From the NCBI RefSeq assembly GCF_031157375.1, contig NZ_JAVIFV010000001.1, forward strand, positions 620,001 to 684,000: a DNA stretch of 64,000 nucleotides, given 5' to 3'. Each line of letters starts with the position of its first letter. Positions within the stretch are counted from its first letter, which is position 1. The translations under genes and the position numbers were made by a program. Shown here piece by piece: positions 1-8,876 of this stretch. This stretch comes from Sphingosinicella sp. LHD-64 (lineage in GTDB: Bacteria > Pseudomonadota > Alphaproteobacteria > Sphingomonadales > Sphingomonadaceae). Under the pieces are notes generated by a model, which was not told where the DNA came from, did not search any database, and saw nothing but the letters and a program-made list of their open reading frames with translations.

Positions 1-1368
1 TGGGTGGGCGAGGATTCGCCGATCTCCAACACCAGCGGCTATCGCAACGACGTCGTCGCGGCGCTGCGGCGGCTTCGCGTCCCGGTCGTGCGCTGGCCGG
101 GCGGCTGCTTCGCCGACGAATATCATTGGCGCGACGGCATCGGCCCTCGAACCCAGCGTCCGGTGCGGGTCAACACCCATTGGGGCGGCGTCACCGAGAG
201 CAACCATTTCGGCACCCACGAATTCCTGAACTTCGCCGAGCTGATCGGCGCCGATGCCTATGTTTCCGGCAATCTCGGCAGCGGCACGCCGCAGGAGATG
301 GCCGAGTGGGTCGAATATATGACCTCCGGCAGCCAGTCGACGCTCGCCAACGAGCGCCGCCGCAATGGGCGGGACCGACCGTGGCGGGTGCGCTTCTTCG
401 GTTTCGGCAACGAGACCTGGGGCTGCGGCGGCAGCATGCGCGCTGACCATTCGGCCGACCTGCACCGCCGCTACCAGACCTTCGTGAAGGCCCCGCGCGA
501 GGCGCCGATCGTAAGGGTGGCGAGCGGCGCCAATTCGGACGACACCAACTTCACCGACGTGATGATGGAGCGCGCGCGGGGGCAGATGGATGCGCTCAGC
601 CTCCATTATTACACCATTCCCGACAGCTGGCAGAACAAGGGTCCGGCGACCGGCTTCGGCGAGGACAAATGGGCTTCGACGCTGCGCGCCGCGCGTCGAA
701 TCGACGATCTGATCACCCGCCACAAGGCGGTGATGGACCGGCACGATCCCGAGCGGCGGGTCGGCCTGTTCGTCGACGAATGGGGCGCCTGGTACGAACC
801 CGAGCCAGGCTCGACGCCGGGCTTCCTCTACCAGCAGAACACGCTGCGCGACGCCCATGTCGCGGCGCTCAGCCTCAACATCTTCCACCGTCACACCGAT
901 CGGGTGCGGATGACCAATATCGCCCAGATGGTGAACGTCCTCCAGGCGATGATCCTGACCGACGGGCCGCGGATGCTGCTGACGCCCACCTATCACGTCT
1001 TCGAGATGTACGTGCCGTTCCAGGGAGCGACCCCGCTCGCCGCCACCGTCGAGGCGCCGGAATACCGGTTCGGAGACATCAGCCTGCCGCGGGTGGATGT
1101 CTCGGCGGCGCGCGACACGTCGGGGCGGCTCCATCTCGCGCTGGTGAATCTCGATCCCAACCGGCCGGCGCGCGTCGTCACCAATGTCACCGGCATGACC
1201 GTGCGCGGCGCGCGCGGGCGGCTGCTGACCGGGCCGGCGCTCGACACGCACAATAGCTTCGACCAGCCGGACCGGATCCAGCCGGCGGCATATAGCGGCC
1301 GGGTGGAGGGCGGCCGGCTGGTGCTAGACCTGCCGGCCAAGTCGGTCGCCGTCGTCGCGGTCGAATAG
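1..1368 (+). CDS. Alpha-L-arabinofuranosidase, GH51 (5' end cut by window)
   Basis: The reading frame is open from the first base, so the N-terminus lies outside the window. The visible part is about 455 residues and covers most of the catalytic domain and the C-terminal beta domain. The early stretch RWPGGCFADEYHWRDGIGPR is typical of GH51. The acid/base Glu sits in GFGNETWG and the nucleophile Glu in FVDEWGAWY. GH51 enzymes remove terminal alpha-L-arabinofuranose from arabinan, arabinoxylan or arabinogalactan side chains. Eight bases separate it from the following GH127 gene on the same strand, so it probably belongs to one operon with the next two glycosidases. Whether a signal peptide is present cannot be seen. 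Confidence 0.93.
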   Translation, partial: WVGEDSPISNTSGYRNDVVAALRRLRVPVVRWPGGCFADEYHWRDGIGPRTQRPVRVNTHWGGVTESNHFGTHEFLNFAELIGADAYVSGNLGSGTPQEMAEWVEYMTSGSQSTLANERRRNGRDRPWRVRFFGFGNETWGCGGSMRADHSADLHRRYQTFVKAPREAPIVRVASGANSDDTNFTDVMMERARGQMDALSLHYYTIPDSWQNKGPATGFGEDKWASTLRAARRIDDLITRHKAVMDRHDPERRVGLFVDEWGAWYEPEPGSTPGFLYQQNTLRDAHVAALSLNIFHRHTDRVRMTNIAQMVNVLQAMILTDGPRMLLTPTYHVFEMYVPFQGATPLAATVEAPEYRFGDISLPRVDVSAARDTSGRLHLALVNLDPNRPARVVTNVTGMTVRGARGRLLTGPALDTHNSFDQPDRIQPAAYSGRVEGGRLVLDLPAKSVAVVAVE

Positions 1369-1376
1369 GCGTAGCG

Positions 1377-3710
1377 ATGCTCTCGCGCCGGTCGTTCCTG
1401 CTGTCCGCGAGCGCACTGGCGCTGGCCGGCCCCGCTTCTGCGGCAAGAGGCGAAGCACAGCGCGTGAAGGCTCGGCCCCTCCCCCTCTCCGCCGTCCGGC
1501 TCACACCATCCATCTATGCCGATGCGGTGGCGGCGAACCGGCGCTACCTGCTGTCGCTCGAGCCCGACCGGCTGCTGCACAACTTCCACGAGAGCGCCGG
1601 CCTGCCGGCCAAGGGCGCGCGCTATGGCGGATGGGAGGCGCGCGGTATCGCCGGCCACACGCTCGGCCACTATCTCTCCGCCTGCGCGCTGATGTTCGCC
1701 CAAACCGGCGATACCGAAATGCGGGAACGGGTGCACAACATCGTGGCCGAGCTGGCGCGCATCCAGGCGGCGCATGGCGACGGCTATATCGGCGGCACCA
1801 CGGTCGAGCGCGACGGCCAAGTCCTCGACGGCAAGATCGTCTTCGAGGAGATTCGCCGCGGCGAGATCCGCACCAGCGGCTTCGACATCAACGGCGGCTG
1901 GGTCCCGCTCTACACCTGGCACAAGGTCCATGCGGGTCTGATCGACGCCCACCGCCTCGCCGACGACCCTGGCGCGCTCCGCGTCATGCTCGGCATGGCC
2001 GACTATCTCGCCGCCATCCTCGAAGGGCTCGACGACGCGCAGCTGCAGAGGCTGCTCGCGGCCGAATATGGCGGCCTCAACGACAGTTATGCCGAGACCT
2101 ATGCGCGGACCGGCAACCGGCGCTACCTCGCTCTTGCCGAGCGCATCCGCGACCGTCGGGTGCTCGACCCGCTGACGCGAGGCCGCAACGTCCTGCCGGG
2201 CCTCCACGCCAATACCCAGATCCCGAAGATCATCGGTCTCGCCCGCCTCTATGAACTGACCGGCGAACCGCGGCACGCGGCGGCAGCACGCTTCTTCCAC
2301 CGGACGGTTGTGGAGGACCACAGCTACGTCATCGGCGGCAATTCGGAGCGCGAGCATTTCGGACCACCCCGCGTCCTCGCGCCCGCCATCACCGACCGGA
2401 CTTGCGAGGCGTGCAACACCTACAACATGCTGAAGCTCACCCGGCACCTCTATGCCTGGGAGCCGGATGCGTCGCTGTTCGACGATTACGAGCGCGCCCA
2501 TCTCAACCACATCCTCGCGCACCAACACCCGGAAACCGGCATGTTCGTCTATTTCACGCCACTGAGCGCGGGCGGTCGGCGGACCTATTCAACGCCGGAG
2601 GACAGCTTCTGGTGCTGCGTCGGCTCCGGCATGGAGAGCCACGCCAAGCATGGCGAGTCCATCTACTGGGAGGACGGTCGCACCCTCTATGTGAACCTCT
2701 TCATCCCCTCGATGCTCGACTGGCCGGGGCGCGGTCGATTCGAACTCGAGACTGCCTATCCCTTTTCCGAGCAAGTGACGCTGCGGGTGACCGAAGGCAC
2801 GGACGAGCCCTTGTCGATCGCGCTGCGCCTGCCGGGCTGGTGCGCAAGCCCCGTGGTGACGCTGAACGGCCGGCCGGCATCGTTCGAGCGCCGGCAGGGT
2901 TATGCCGTGCTCGCCCGCCGCTGGCAGGCCGGCGACAGCCTCCACCTCGACCTCCCGATGGCGCTTCGACCCGAGGCGACGCCCGACGATCCGCGCCTGC
3001 TCGCCTTCCTCTCCGGGCCGCTCGTCCTCGCCGCCGATCTCGGGCCGGCCGGCGCTCCGTTCGAGGCGCTGCCGCCGGCTTTGGTCTCGGCCGATGCCGC
3101 CCACGCGCTCCGACCGGTCGAGGGCGCGCCCCACGTCTTCCGGACCGCAGGCGCGGTTCCGCAGGAGCTCACCCTGCGTCCGTTCTTCAACCAATATGAC
3201 CGCCGCACCGCGGTCTACTTCCCGGTCTTCACCGGCGCGCAGTGGCAGGCCGAGGAAGCCGAATGGCGGGAGGCGCAGCGTGCGAGAGCGGCGCTCGAGG
3301 CGCGGACGGTGGACGTGATCCATCTGGGCGAAATGCAGCCCGAACGCGATCACGATTTCGCCGCCAATCATGCCGATCTCCTGAGCTGGGGCGGGCGCAG
3401 CGGGCGCCAAGCCTGGTGGGGCGACGGCAATTATATCGAGTTCACCCTGGCGGTGCGGCCCGGCCCGATGACGCTTTCCGCCCTCTATTGGGGCGAGGAG
3501 ACGAACAAGAATTTCGACATCCTGGTCGAGGGCATCCGCATTGCCAACGAGCGTCGTGCGGGCGCGCCGGTGGAGCGCTTCGTCTCGGCCGAATATCCGA
3601 TCCCCGAGGCGCTGACCCGCGGTCGGGACAGGGTGCGTGTGCGCTTCGAGACGCGGGGCAGCGACGCCCCGGTCTACGAATGCCGGATGCTGGAGGGAAC
3701 GAACGGATGA
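1377..3710 (+). CDS. Beta-L-arabinofuranosidase-like, GH127 (DUF1680 family)
   Basis: The 777-residue protein starts with a Tat-like signal (RRSFLLSASALALAGPASA), which suggests export to the periplasm. The (alpha/alpha)6-barrel family is recognised by TCEACNTYNMLK and SFWCCVGSGMESHAKHG. In characterised GH127 enzymes the cysteines of these motifs bind zinc and one of them is the nucleophile. GH127 members cleave beta-L-arabinofuranosides, and some relatives act on other sugars, so exact specificity is inferred. The C-terminal part (about residues 550-777) is beta-rich. It lies between GH51 and GH27 genes and overlaps the next start by 4 bases (ATGA). Confidence 0.9.
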   Translation: MLSRRSFLLSASALALAGPASAARGEAQRVKARPLPLSAVRLTPSIYADAVAANRRYLLSLEPDRLLHNFHESAGLPAKGARYGGWEARGIAGHTLGHYLSACALMFAQTGDTEMRERVHNIVAELARIQAAHGDGYIGGTTVERDGQVLDGKIVFEEIRRGEIRTSGFDINGGWVPLYTWHKVHAGLIDAHRLADDPGALRVMLGMADYLAAILEGLDDAQLQRLLAAEYGGLNDSYAETYARTGNRRYLALAERIRDRRVLDPLTRGRNVLPGLHANTQIPKIIGLARLYELTGEPRHAAAARFFHRTVVEDHSYVIGGNSEREHFGPPRVLAPAITDRTCEACNTYNMLKLTRHLYAWEPDASLFDDYERAHLNHILAHQHPETGMFVYFTPLSAGGRRTYSTPEDSFWCCVGSGMESHAKHGESIYWEDGRTLYVNLFIPSMLDWPGRGRFELETAYPFSEQVTLRVTEGTDEPLSIALRLPGWCASPVVTLNGRPASFERRQGYAVLARRWQAGDSLHLDLPMALRPEATPDDPRLLAFLSGPLVLAADLGPAGAPFEALPPALVSADAAHALRPVEGAPHVFRTAGAVPQELTLRPFFNQYDRRTAVYFPVFTGAQWQAEEAEWREAQRARAALEARTVDVIHLGEMQPERDHDFAANHADLLSWGGRSGRQAWWGDGNYIEFTLAVRPGPMTLSALYWGEETNKNFDILVEGIRIANERRAGAPVERFVSAEYPIPEALTRGRDRVRVRFETRGSDAPVYECRMLEGTNG

Positions 3711-5083
3711 TCCGCCTGACGAGGCGTGCCGCGATCGGCGCGCTGGCCTCTGCACCGCTCGCCGTGAAGGCGATGGCAACGCCGCACGATACAAGCTTCC
3801 GCGCACTCGCGCCGCGCCCGCCGATGGGATGGAACAGCTGGGATTGCTTCGCCACGACGATCAACGAGGCGCAGGCGCGCGCCAATGCGGCGGTGATGGC
3901 CGAGAAGCTGCTGCCGCATGGCTACGATGTCTTCACCATCGACATCCAGTGGTACGAATCCGGCGCCACCGGCTTCCAGTATCGCGTCGGCGCCGAACTG
4001 ACGATGGACGGCTGGGGCCGGCTGCTTCCGGCCGGGAACCGCTTTCCCTCGGCACGCGGCGGCCTGGGCTTCAAGCCGCTCGCCGACCATATCCATGCGC
4101 TCGGCCTCAGATTCGGCGTGCACCTGATGCGCGGCGTGCCGCGCGGGGCCGCCGACCGCAACCTGCCGATCCTGGGCACGCCTCACCGCTGCGGCGCGAT
4201 CGCTGACCGGGTGAACATCTGTCCCTGGAATCCCGACATGTACGGCATCGACATGTCGAAGCCGGGCGCCCAGGCTTATTATGACAGCGTCTTCCGTTTG
4301 CTTGCCGAATGGGGCGTCGATTTCGTGAAGGTCGACGACATCAGCCGCCCTTATCATCGCAACGAGCCCGAGATCGCAGCGGTGCGGCGGGCGATCGACG
4401 GTTCCGGCCGCCCGATGGTCCTCAGCCTCTCACCCGGCGAGACGCCGCTCAGCGCCGCCGCCCATGCCGGCACCCACGCGAACATGTGGCGGATCAGCGA
4501 CGATTTCTGGGACGAATGGCCGCTGCTGCTGTCGCAATTCCGGCGGCTGGCGAACTGGGCGCCGCACGTGCGCGCCGGTACCTGGCCCGATGCCGACATG
4601 CTGCCGCTCGGCCTGCTCGCCATGGGCGCGCGCCGCACCCGCTTCACTCCTGCCGAGCAGCGCACGATGATGACTCTCTGGTCGATCGCGCGCTCGCCGC
4701 TGATCATGGGCGGCGACCTGACCGCGCTCGACGATGCGGCCCTCGCCCTGCTCACCAACGACGAAGTGCTTGCGGTCAATCAGCACGGCACCGGCGGCCG
4801 CGAGCTGCGTCGGACCGGGACCGAGGCGATCTGGATCGCACGCGATTCCCGGACCGGCGATCCGTATGTCGCCCTGTTCAACCTCGGCGAGACCGAGGCA
4901 ATAGTTTCGGTTCGTCGAGATGCGCTCGGCGCGGTGGAAGGCGCACACGTCCGCGATCTGTGGGCCCAGCGCGATATCGGCCTGGCGGCAGACAGGATCG
5001 ATGTCACGCTCGCGCCGCATGGCGCTGCGTTCTATCGGCTGGGCAATGAGCGCGATGCTGTGGTCACTGTCCAGAACCCGTGA
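3707..5083 (+). CDS. Alpha-galactosidase-type glycosidase, GH27
   Basis: The protein is 458 residues, with an ATG at 3707 overlapping the stop of the GH127 gene. The N-terminus (MIRLTRRAAIGALASAPLAVKA) looks like a Tat or Sec signal. The mature protein opens with the GH27 hallmark PPMGWNSWDCF. The nucleophile Asp lies in DFVKVDDIS (about residue 210) and the acid/base Asp in the RISDDFWDEW segment. A C-terminal beta domain follows. GH27 enzymes are mostly alpha-galactosidases, with some beta-L-arabinopyranosidases, and the latter would suit this arabinose-directed operon. The KVDD motif differs from the common KYDxC form. The 3' end overlaps the convergent ammonia-lyase gene by 20 bases. Confidence 0.88.
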   Translation: MIRLTRRAAIGALASAPLAVKAMATPHDTSFRALAPRPPMGWNSWDCFATTINEAQARANAAVMAEKLLPHGYDVFTIDIQWYESGATGFQYRVGAELTMDGWGRLLPAGNRFPSARGGLGFKPLADHIHALGLRFGVHLMRGVPRGAADRNLPILGTPHRCGAIADRVNICPWNPDMYGIDMSKPGAQAYYDSVFRLLAEWGVDFVKVDDISRPYHRNEPEIAAVRRAIDGSGRPMVLSLSPGETPLSAAAHAGTHANMWRISDDFWDEWPLLLSQFRRLANWAPHVRAGTWPDADMLPLGLLAMGARRTRFTPAEQRTMMTLWSIARSPLIMGGDLTALDDAALALLTNDEVLAVNQHGTGGRELRRTGTEAIWIARDSRTGDPYVALFNLGETEAIVSVRRDALGAVEGAHVRDLWAQRDIGLAADRIDVTLAPHGAAFYRLGNERDAVVTVQNP

Positions 5084-6023
5084 GTATCTCGGCGAACAGG
5101 TGCGGATCGATATTGCCGCCGGAGACCACGACCACGCTGCCGTCCGGCACCTCGCCCGCCTTGCCGGCCAGCAGGGCCGCAAGGGCGACCGCGCCGCCGG
5201 GTTCGGCGACGATTCTGAGATGGCGGAAAGCGAAGGCCATGGCGGCGGCAACCTCGGCCTCGCTGACTGCGACGCCCCGCGCGCCGGCCTCATGCAGGGC
5301 GCCGAAGGTCAGCGGGGAGACGAGCGTGGTCTGCAGCGCGTCGCAGCGGGTCGGCGGCGCCGGCTGCTCGACCGGTACGATGTGGCCGAGCGCGAGCGAG
5401 CGGGTCATGTCGTCCCAGCCTTCGGGCTCGGCAATCAGGATGTCGCTGTCGGGCAACGCCAGCGCGATGCCGCCGGAAAGGCCGCCACCGCCGCACGGGA
5501 TGATGACCAGCGGCGGAGGACCCCCGAGCTGTTCCTCGATCTCGACGCCGATCGTCCCCTGCCCTTCGATCACGTCGACATCGTCGAATGACGGCACGAG
5601 CGTCGCGCCGCGCTCGGCGGCGAGTCGGGCGCCGATCTCTTCGCGGCTTTCGGTCGCGCGGTCGAAGAAGATGATCTCCGCGCCCGCTGCGCGAGTCGCC
5701 TCGACCTTCACGCCCGGCGCGTCGGCCGGCATCACGATCGTTGCGGTGATGCCCATGCGCTGCGCCGCGACGGCGATGCCCTGGGCGTGATTTCCCGAGG
5801 AAAAGGCGACGACGCCGCGGACGCGGGCGGCCTCGTCCAGCCGGCGCAGCCGATTGGTCGCGCCCCGCAACTTGAAGGCGCCGCTCTGCTGCAAACATTC
5901 CGGCTTTATCCAGATGCGGCGACCCTCCCAGTCGAGGGGAAGCAACGAGGTAATGGTCACCGCGCCGGCGATGCGGGCCGCCGCTTCTCGGACACCGTTC
6001 GTCGATGGCCTTCGATTCGTCAT
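5064..6023 (-). CDS. PLP-dependent threonine/serine ammonia-lyase family
   Basis: The 319-residue fold-type II PLP enzyme carries its Schiff-base Lys in SGAFKLRGATNR. The phosphate-binding glycine loop is PCGGGGLSGG, and FSSGNHAQGIA is the substrate loop of the threonine deaminase group. It has no C-terminal ACT domain, so it resembles the short catabolic threonine dehydratase, serine racemase or threo-3-hydroxyaspartate ammonia-lyase group rather than biosynthetic IlvA. These cannot be told apart by sight. The ATG at 6023 is preceded by an AGAGG ribosome site. It is convergent with the glycosidase operon and divergent from the decarboxylase gene. Confidence 0.85.
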   Translation of the reverse strand: MTNRRPSTNGVREAAARIAGAVTITSLLPLDWEGRRIWIKPECLQQSGAFKLRGATNRLRRLDEAARVRGVVAFSSGNHAQGIAVAAQRMGITATIVMPADAPGVKVEATRAAGAEIIFFDRATESREEIGARLAAERGATLVPSFDDVDVIEGQGTIGVEIEEQLGGPPPLVIIPCGGGGLSGGIALALPDSDILIAEPEGWDDMTRSLALGHIVPVEQPAPPTRCDALQTTLVSPLTFGALHEAGARGVAVSEAEVAAAMAFAFRHLRIVAEPGGAVALAALLAGKAGEVPDGSVVVVSGGNIDPHLFAEILTGSGQ

Positions 6024-6161
6024 TCAAACCTCTGGGAACAAGGGGGAAAATGCAGGTCTTTACATGGGGGTCCAACGCTCATATATCGCCCGTCCGCTGC
6101 CCCATGGGACTTCCAACCGCAAGGCAGCTCTTAGTCAACTACCCGTTGGAGGTCCCTTGAG

Positions 6162-7364
6162 TTGCACAAGCATCATAGCGCGCTGGGGCTAGCGACTGCC
6201 CTTCGGCCGGTCCAGCCGGTCACGCTCATTCGTCCGCACGCCGCCCGGCGCGCCGCCCGATTCTTCGTCGAGAAGTTTCCGGGCCGTTCGCTCTATGCCG
6301 TGAAGGCCAATCCCTCGCCCGACCTGCTCGAGGTCCTGGGGGACAGCGGCGTCACGCATTACGACGTGGCCTCGATCGCCGAGGTCAAGCTCGTCGCGGA
6401 GACGCTGCCGGAAGCGACGCTCTGCTTCATGCACCCGGTCAAGGCCGAGGAGGCGATCGCCGAAGCCTATCACGGCTACGGCGTGCGCACCTTCAGCCTC
6501 GACACCGAGGACGAGCTGGAGAAGATCGTCCGCGCGACCGCCACTGACGGCGTCGCGGCGAGCGACCTCAACCTGCTGGTGCGCATCCGCGTGTCCTCCG
6601 ATCATTCGAAGCTCAGCCTCGCGTCGAAGTTCGGCGCCGAGCCCGACGAGATGAGGGCCCTCCTGATGGCGACCCGCCAGGCGGCGGACGCGCTCGGCAT
6701 CTGCTTCCATGTCGGCAGCCAGGCGATGACACCGCGCGCCTATGCGGAGGCGATGGAGCGGGTGCGCGCGGCGATCGTCGCGGCGGCCGTCACGGTCGAC
6801 ATCGTCGATGTCGGCGGCGGCTTTCCGTCGACCTACCCGGGCATGGAGCCGCCACCGCTGGAGCTCTATTTCGAGACGATCCACCGGTCGTTCGAGGATC
6901 TGCCGATCTCCTATTCGGCGGAACTGTGGTGCGAGCCGGGCCGGGCGCTGTGCGCAGAATATGCGAGCCTGCTGGTCCGGGTGGAGAAGCGCCGTGGCGA
7001 CACGCTCTACATCAACGACGGCGCCTATGGCGCGCTGTTCGATGCGGCGCATGTCGGCTGGCGCTTCCCGGTGAAGCTGCTGCGCGAGCCTGAGTCCGAG
7101 ACGAAGGACATGGCGTTCAGCTTCTACGGGCCGACCTGCGACGATCTCGATCACATGGCCGGGCCGTTCCATCTGCCCGCCGACGTCGCTGCCGGCGACT
7201 ATATCGAGATCGGCATGCTCGGCGCCTATGGCTGCGCGATGCGGACCCAGTTCAACGGCTTCGGCGCGGACCTGAAGGTCGTCGCCGAGGACGAGCCGAT
7301 GGCGTCGCTCTACCTGGGCGAAGCTGAGGAACGGGCGGTTCCGTCGAACGTCGTAACGCTGTAA
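6162..7364 (+). CDS. Ornithine/lysine decarboxylase, family 2 (alanine-racemase fold)
   Basis: This 400-residue PLP enzyme is of the eukaryotic ornithine decarboxylase type. The PLP Lys is K48 in LYAVKAN, the glycine-rich phosphate loop is VGGGFPSTYPG, EPGR follows near the middle, and the catalytic Cys sits in GPTCDDLD. It should decarboxylate ornithine to putrescine, or lysine to cadaverine. I chose the TTG at 6162 because GGAGG lies 9 bases upstream and no better ATG exists before YAVKAN. The next gene on the strand is a deoxyhypusine-synthase-like enzyme, so the pair probably makes a longer polyamine. A palindromic repeat separates the two. Confidence 0.88.
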   Translation: MHKHHSALGLATALRPVQPVTLIRPHAARRAARFFVEKFPGRSLYAVKANPSPDLLEVLGDSGVTHYDVASIAEVKLVAETLPEATLCFMHPVKAEEAIAEAYHGYGVRTFSLDTEDELEKIVRATATDGVAASDLNLLVRIRVSSDHSKLSLASKFGAEPDEMRALLMATRQAADALGICFHVGSQAMTPRAYAEAMERVRAAIVAAAVTVDIVDVGGGFPSTYPGMEPPPLELYFETIHRSFEDLPISYSAELWCEPGRALCAEYASLLVRVEKRRGDTLYINDGAYGALFDAAHVGWRFPVKLLREPESETKDMAFSFYGPTCDDLDHMAGPFHLPADVAAGDYIEIGMLGAYGCAMRTQFNGFGADLKVVAEDEPMASLYLGEAEERAVPSNVVTL

Positions 7365-7373
7365 CCCCTTCAC

Positions 7374-7454
7374 GTCATTGCGAGCGTAGCGAAGCAATCC
7401 AGCGCGGCGCTGATGCCGGCTGGATTGCTTCGTCGCTGCGCTCCTCGCAATGAC
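7374..7454. repeat. Palindromic intergenic repeat, copy A
   Basis: The 81-bp element is bounded by GTCATTGCGAG and its inverse CTCGCAATGAC. Inside are a second inverted pair, GCAATCCAG and CTGGATTGC, and a variable centre. The whole would fold into one long hairpin. Copies B (29895) and C (51977) share these ends. This copy fills the gap between the decarboxylase and the next gene, and its right edge contains an ATG in frame with that gene that is probably not the start. Confidence 0.9.
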
Positions 7455-7473
7455 AATGCATGGAGATTCAAGA

Positions 7474-8526
7474 ATGACCGACGCCCCCGTGAACGACACC
7501 CGCAAGGCGGAGCTGCTGTCGACCGTGGTCGAGCATATCGACATCAAGAGCTTCGACGCGCGCCCCATCGTCGATGCGATGAAGAAGATGAGCTTCACCA
7601 GCCGCGATCTCGGCCGGGCGACGGAAATCTACAACCAGATGCTGGCCGATCCGGACTGCACGATCGTGCTGGTTATCGCCGGCTCCACGTCGGCCGGCGG
7701 CTGCATGGATCTCTACGCCGAGCTGATCCGCAACAACATGGTCGATTGCGTCGTCGCGACCGGCGCGACCATCGTCGACATGGATTTCTTCGAAGGGCTC
7801 GGCCACAAGCATTATCAGGCGCTTGAAGTGCCGGACGACGACACCCTGCGCTCGCTCTACATCGACCGCATCTATGACACCTATATCGACGAGGAAGCGC
7901 TCCAGCACGTCGATCACACGATCTTCGAGATCGCCGAGACGCTGGAGCCCCGGCCCTATTCGAGCCGTGCGTTCATCCGCGAGATGGGCAAGTATCTCGT
8001 CGCCAATGGCAAGAAGGACAACAGCCTCGTCAAGCTCGCCTACGAGCATGACGTGCCGATCTTCTGCCCGGCCTTCGTCGACTCGTCGGCGGGCTTCGGC
8101 CTCGTCAAGCATCAGGTCGACGCGGTGAAGGCCGGCAAGCCCTATCTGGTGCTCGATGCGATCGCCGACTTCCGCGAGCTGACCGACATCAAGATCAAGG
8201 CCGGCACCACCGGCCTGCTGATGATCGGCGGCGGCGTGCCGAAGAACTTCATCCAGGACACGGTCGTGTGCGCCGAAATCCTCGGCCACGACGATGTCGA
8301 GGTGCATAAGTACGCGGTGCAGATCACCGTTGCCGACGTGCGCGACGGCGCCTGCTCCTCCTCGACGCTGCAGGAGGCGGCGAGCTGGGGCAAGGTCAAC
8401 ACGGGCATCGAGCAGATGGTGTTCGCCGAAGCCGGCAGCGTGATGCCGCTCCTCGCCAGCGACGCCTATCATCGCGGCCACTGGAAGACCCGCGCCAAGC
8501 GCGCCTGGGCGAAGCTGTTCGCCTAG
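7474..8526 (+). CDS. Deoxyhypusine-synthase-like polyamine enzyme
   Basis: The 350-residue protein belongs to the deoxyhypusine synthase fold. The NAD site region has AGSTSAGG and ATGATIVD. The catalytic Lys is K307 in the conserved segment AASWGKVNTG, matching the SWGK motif of the eukaryotic enzyme. Bacteria lack eIF5A, and bacterial relatives are reported to build homospermidine or guanidino polyamines by aminobutyl transfer, so a polyamine role is inferred here. The start at 7474 has GGAG nine bases upstream, and the in-frame ATG at 7450 falls inside repeat A. It follows a family-2 decarboxylase that could supply its diamine substrate. Confidence 0.85.
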   Translation: MTDAPVNDTRKAELLSTVVEHIDIKSFDARPIVDAMKKMSFTSRDLGRATEIYNQMLADPDCTIVLVIAGSTSAGGCMDLYAELIRNNMVDCVVATGATIVDMDFFEGLGHKHYQALEVPDDDTLRSLYIDRIYDTYIDEEALQHVDHTIFEIAETLEPRPYSSRAFIREMGKYLVANGKKDNSLVKLAYEHDVPIFCPAFVDSSAGFGLVKHQVDAVKAGKPYLVLDAIADFRELTDIKIKAGTTGLLMIGGGVPKNFIQDTVVCAEILGHDDVEVHKYAVQITVADVRDGACSSSTLQEAASWGKVNTGIEQMVFAEAGSVMPLLASDAYHRGHWKTRAKRAWAKLFA

Positions 8527-8589
8527 GCCTTGTCGGGCCCGCCCGCTTTTGCGACTTATTGAGAATTGTTCGCGAATCGGGAGCCCATG

Positions 8590-8769
8590 ATGACCAAGCG
8601 CCGCAAGACCGTCCGCCGTTCCTTCCTCGCCGCCGTGGCCGGTGCCAGCGGGCTGGCGCTCGCCGCCTGCTCCGATTCCGGCCAGCAGGGCAGCAGCGAT
8701 CCGAGCGGGAACAACGGTGCATCGTCGCGTGAATCTGAATCGTCAGACAGCGACTCGGATTCCGGCTAG
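8590..8769 (+). CDS. Small lipoprotein, function unknown
   Basis: The 59-residue product has basic start residues with an RR pair, a hydrophobic stretch and the lipobox LALAAC. A short acidic and serine-rich tail of alternating Ser and Asp follows. The mature peptide would have only about 35 residues and no visible fold. GGGAG lies 6 bases before the ATG at 8590; an ATG directly before it (8587) is too close to that site. It sits 63 bases after the polyamine gene and may be cotranscribed. I do not recognise a function. Confidence 0.6.
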   Translation: MTKRRKTVRRSFLAAVAGASGLALAACSDSGQQGSSDPSGNNGASSRESESSDSDSDSG

Positions 8770-8876
8770 AGGATCCAGGCGACGGTCAACGTCGTGCGAT
8801 GGCGTTCCCGCGCTTTCCTGACCGCCTCGCTGTGCCTTTACGCGCTGACGATCCGCGCGGCGCTCGCCTTTTTCGG

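Noticed and set aside
993-2528. A 511-codon minus-strand open frame
   Set aside because: It is antisense to the GH51 and GH127 genes, which have clear family motifs.
7450-7473. Upstream ATG as start of the deoxyhypusine-synthase-like gene
   Set aside because: It lies in the end of palindromic repeat A and has no ribosome site; the ATG at 7474 has GGAG in good position.
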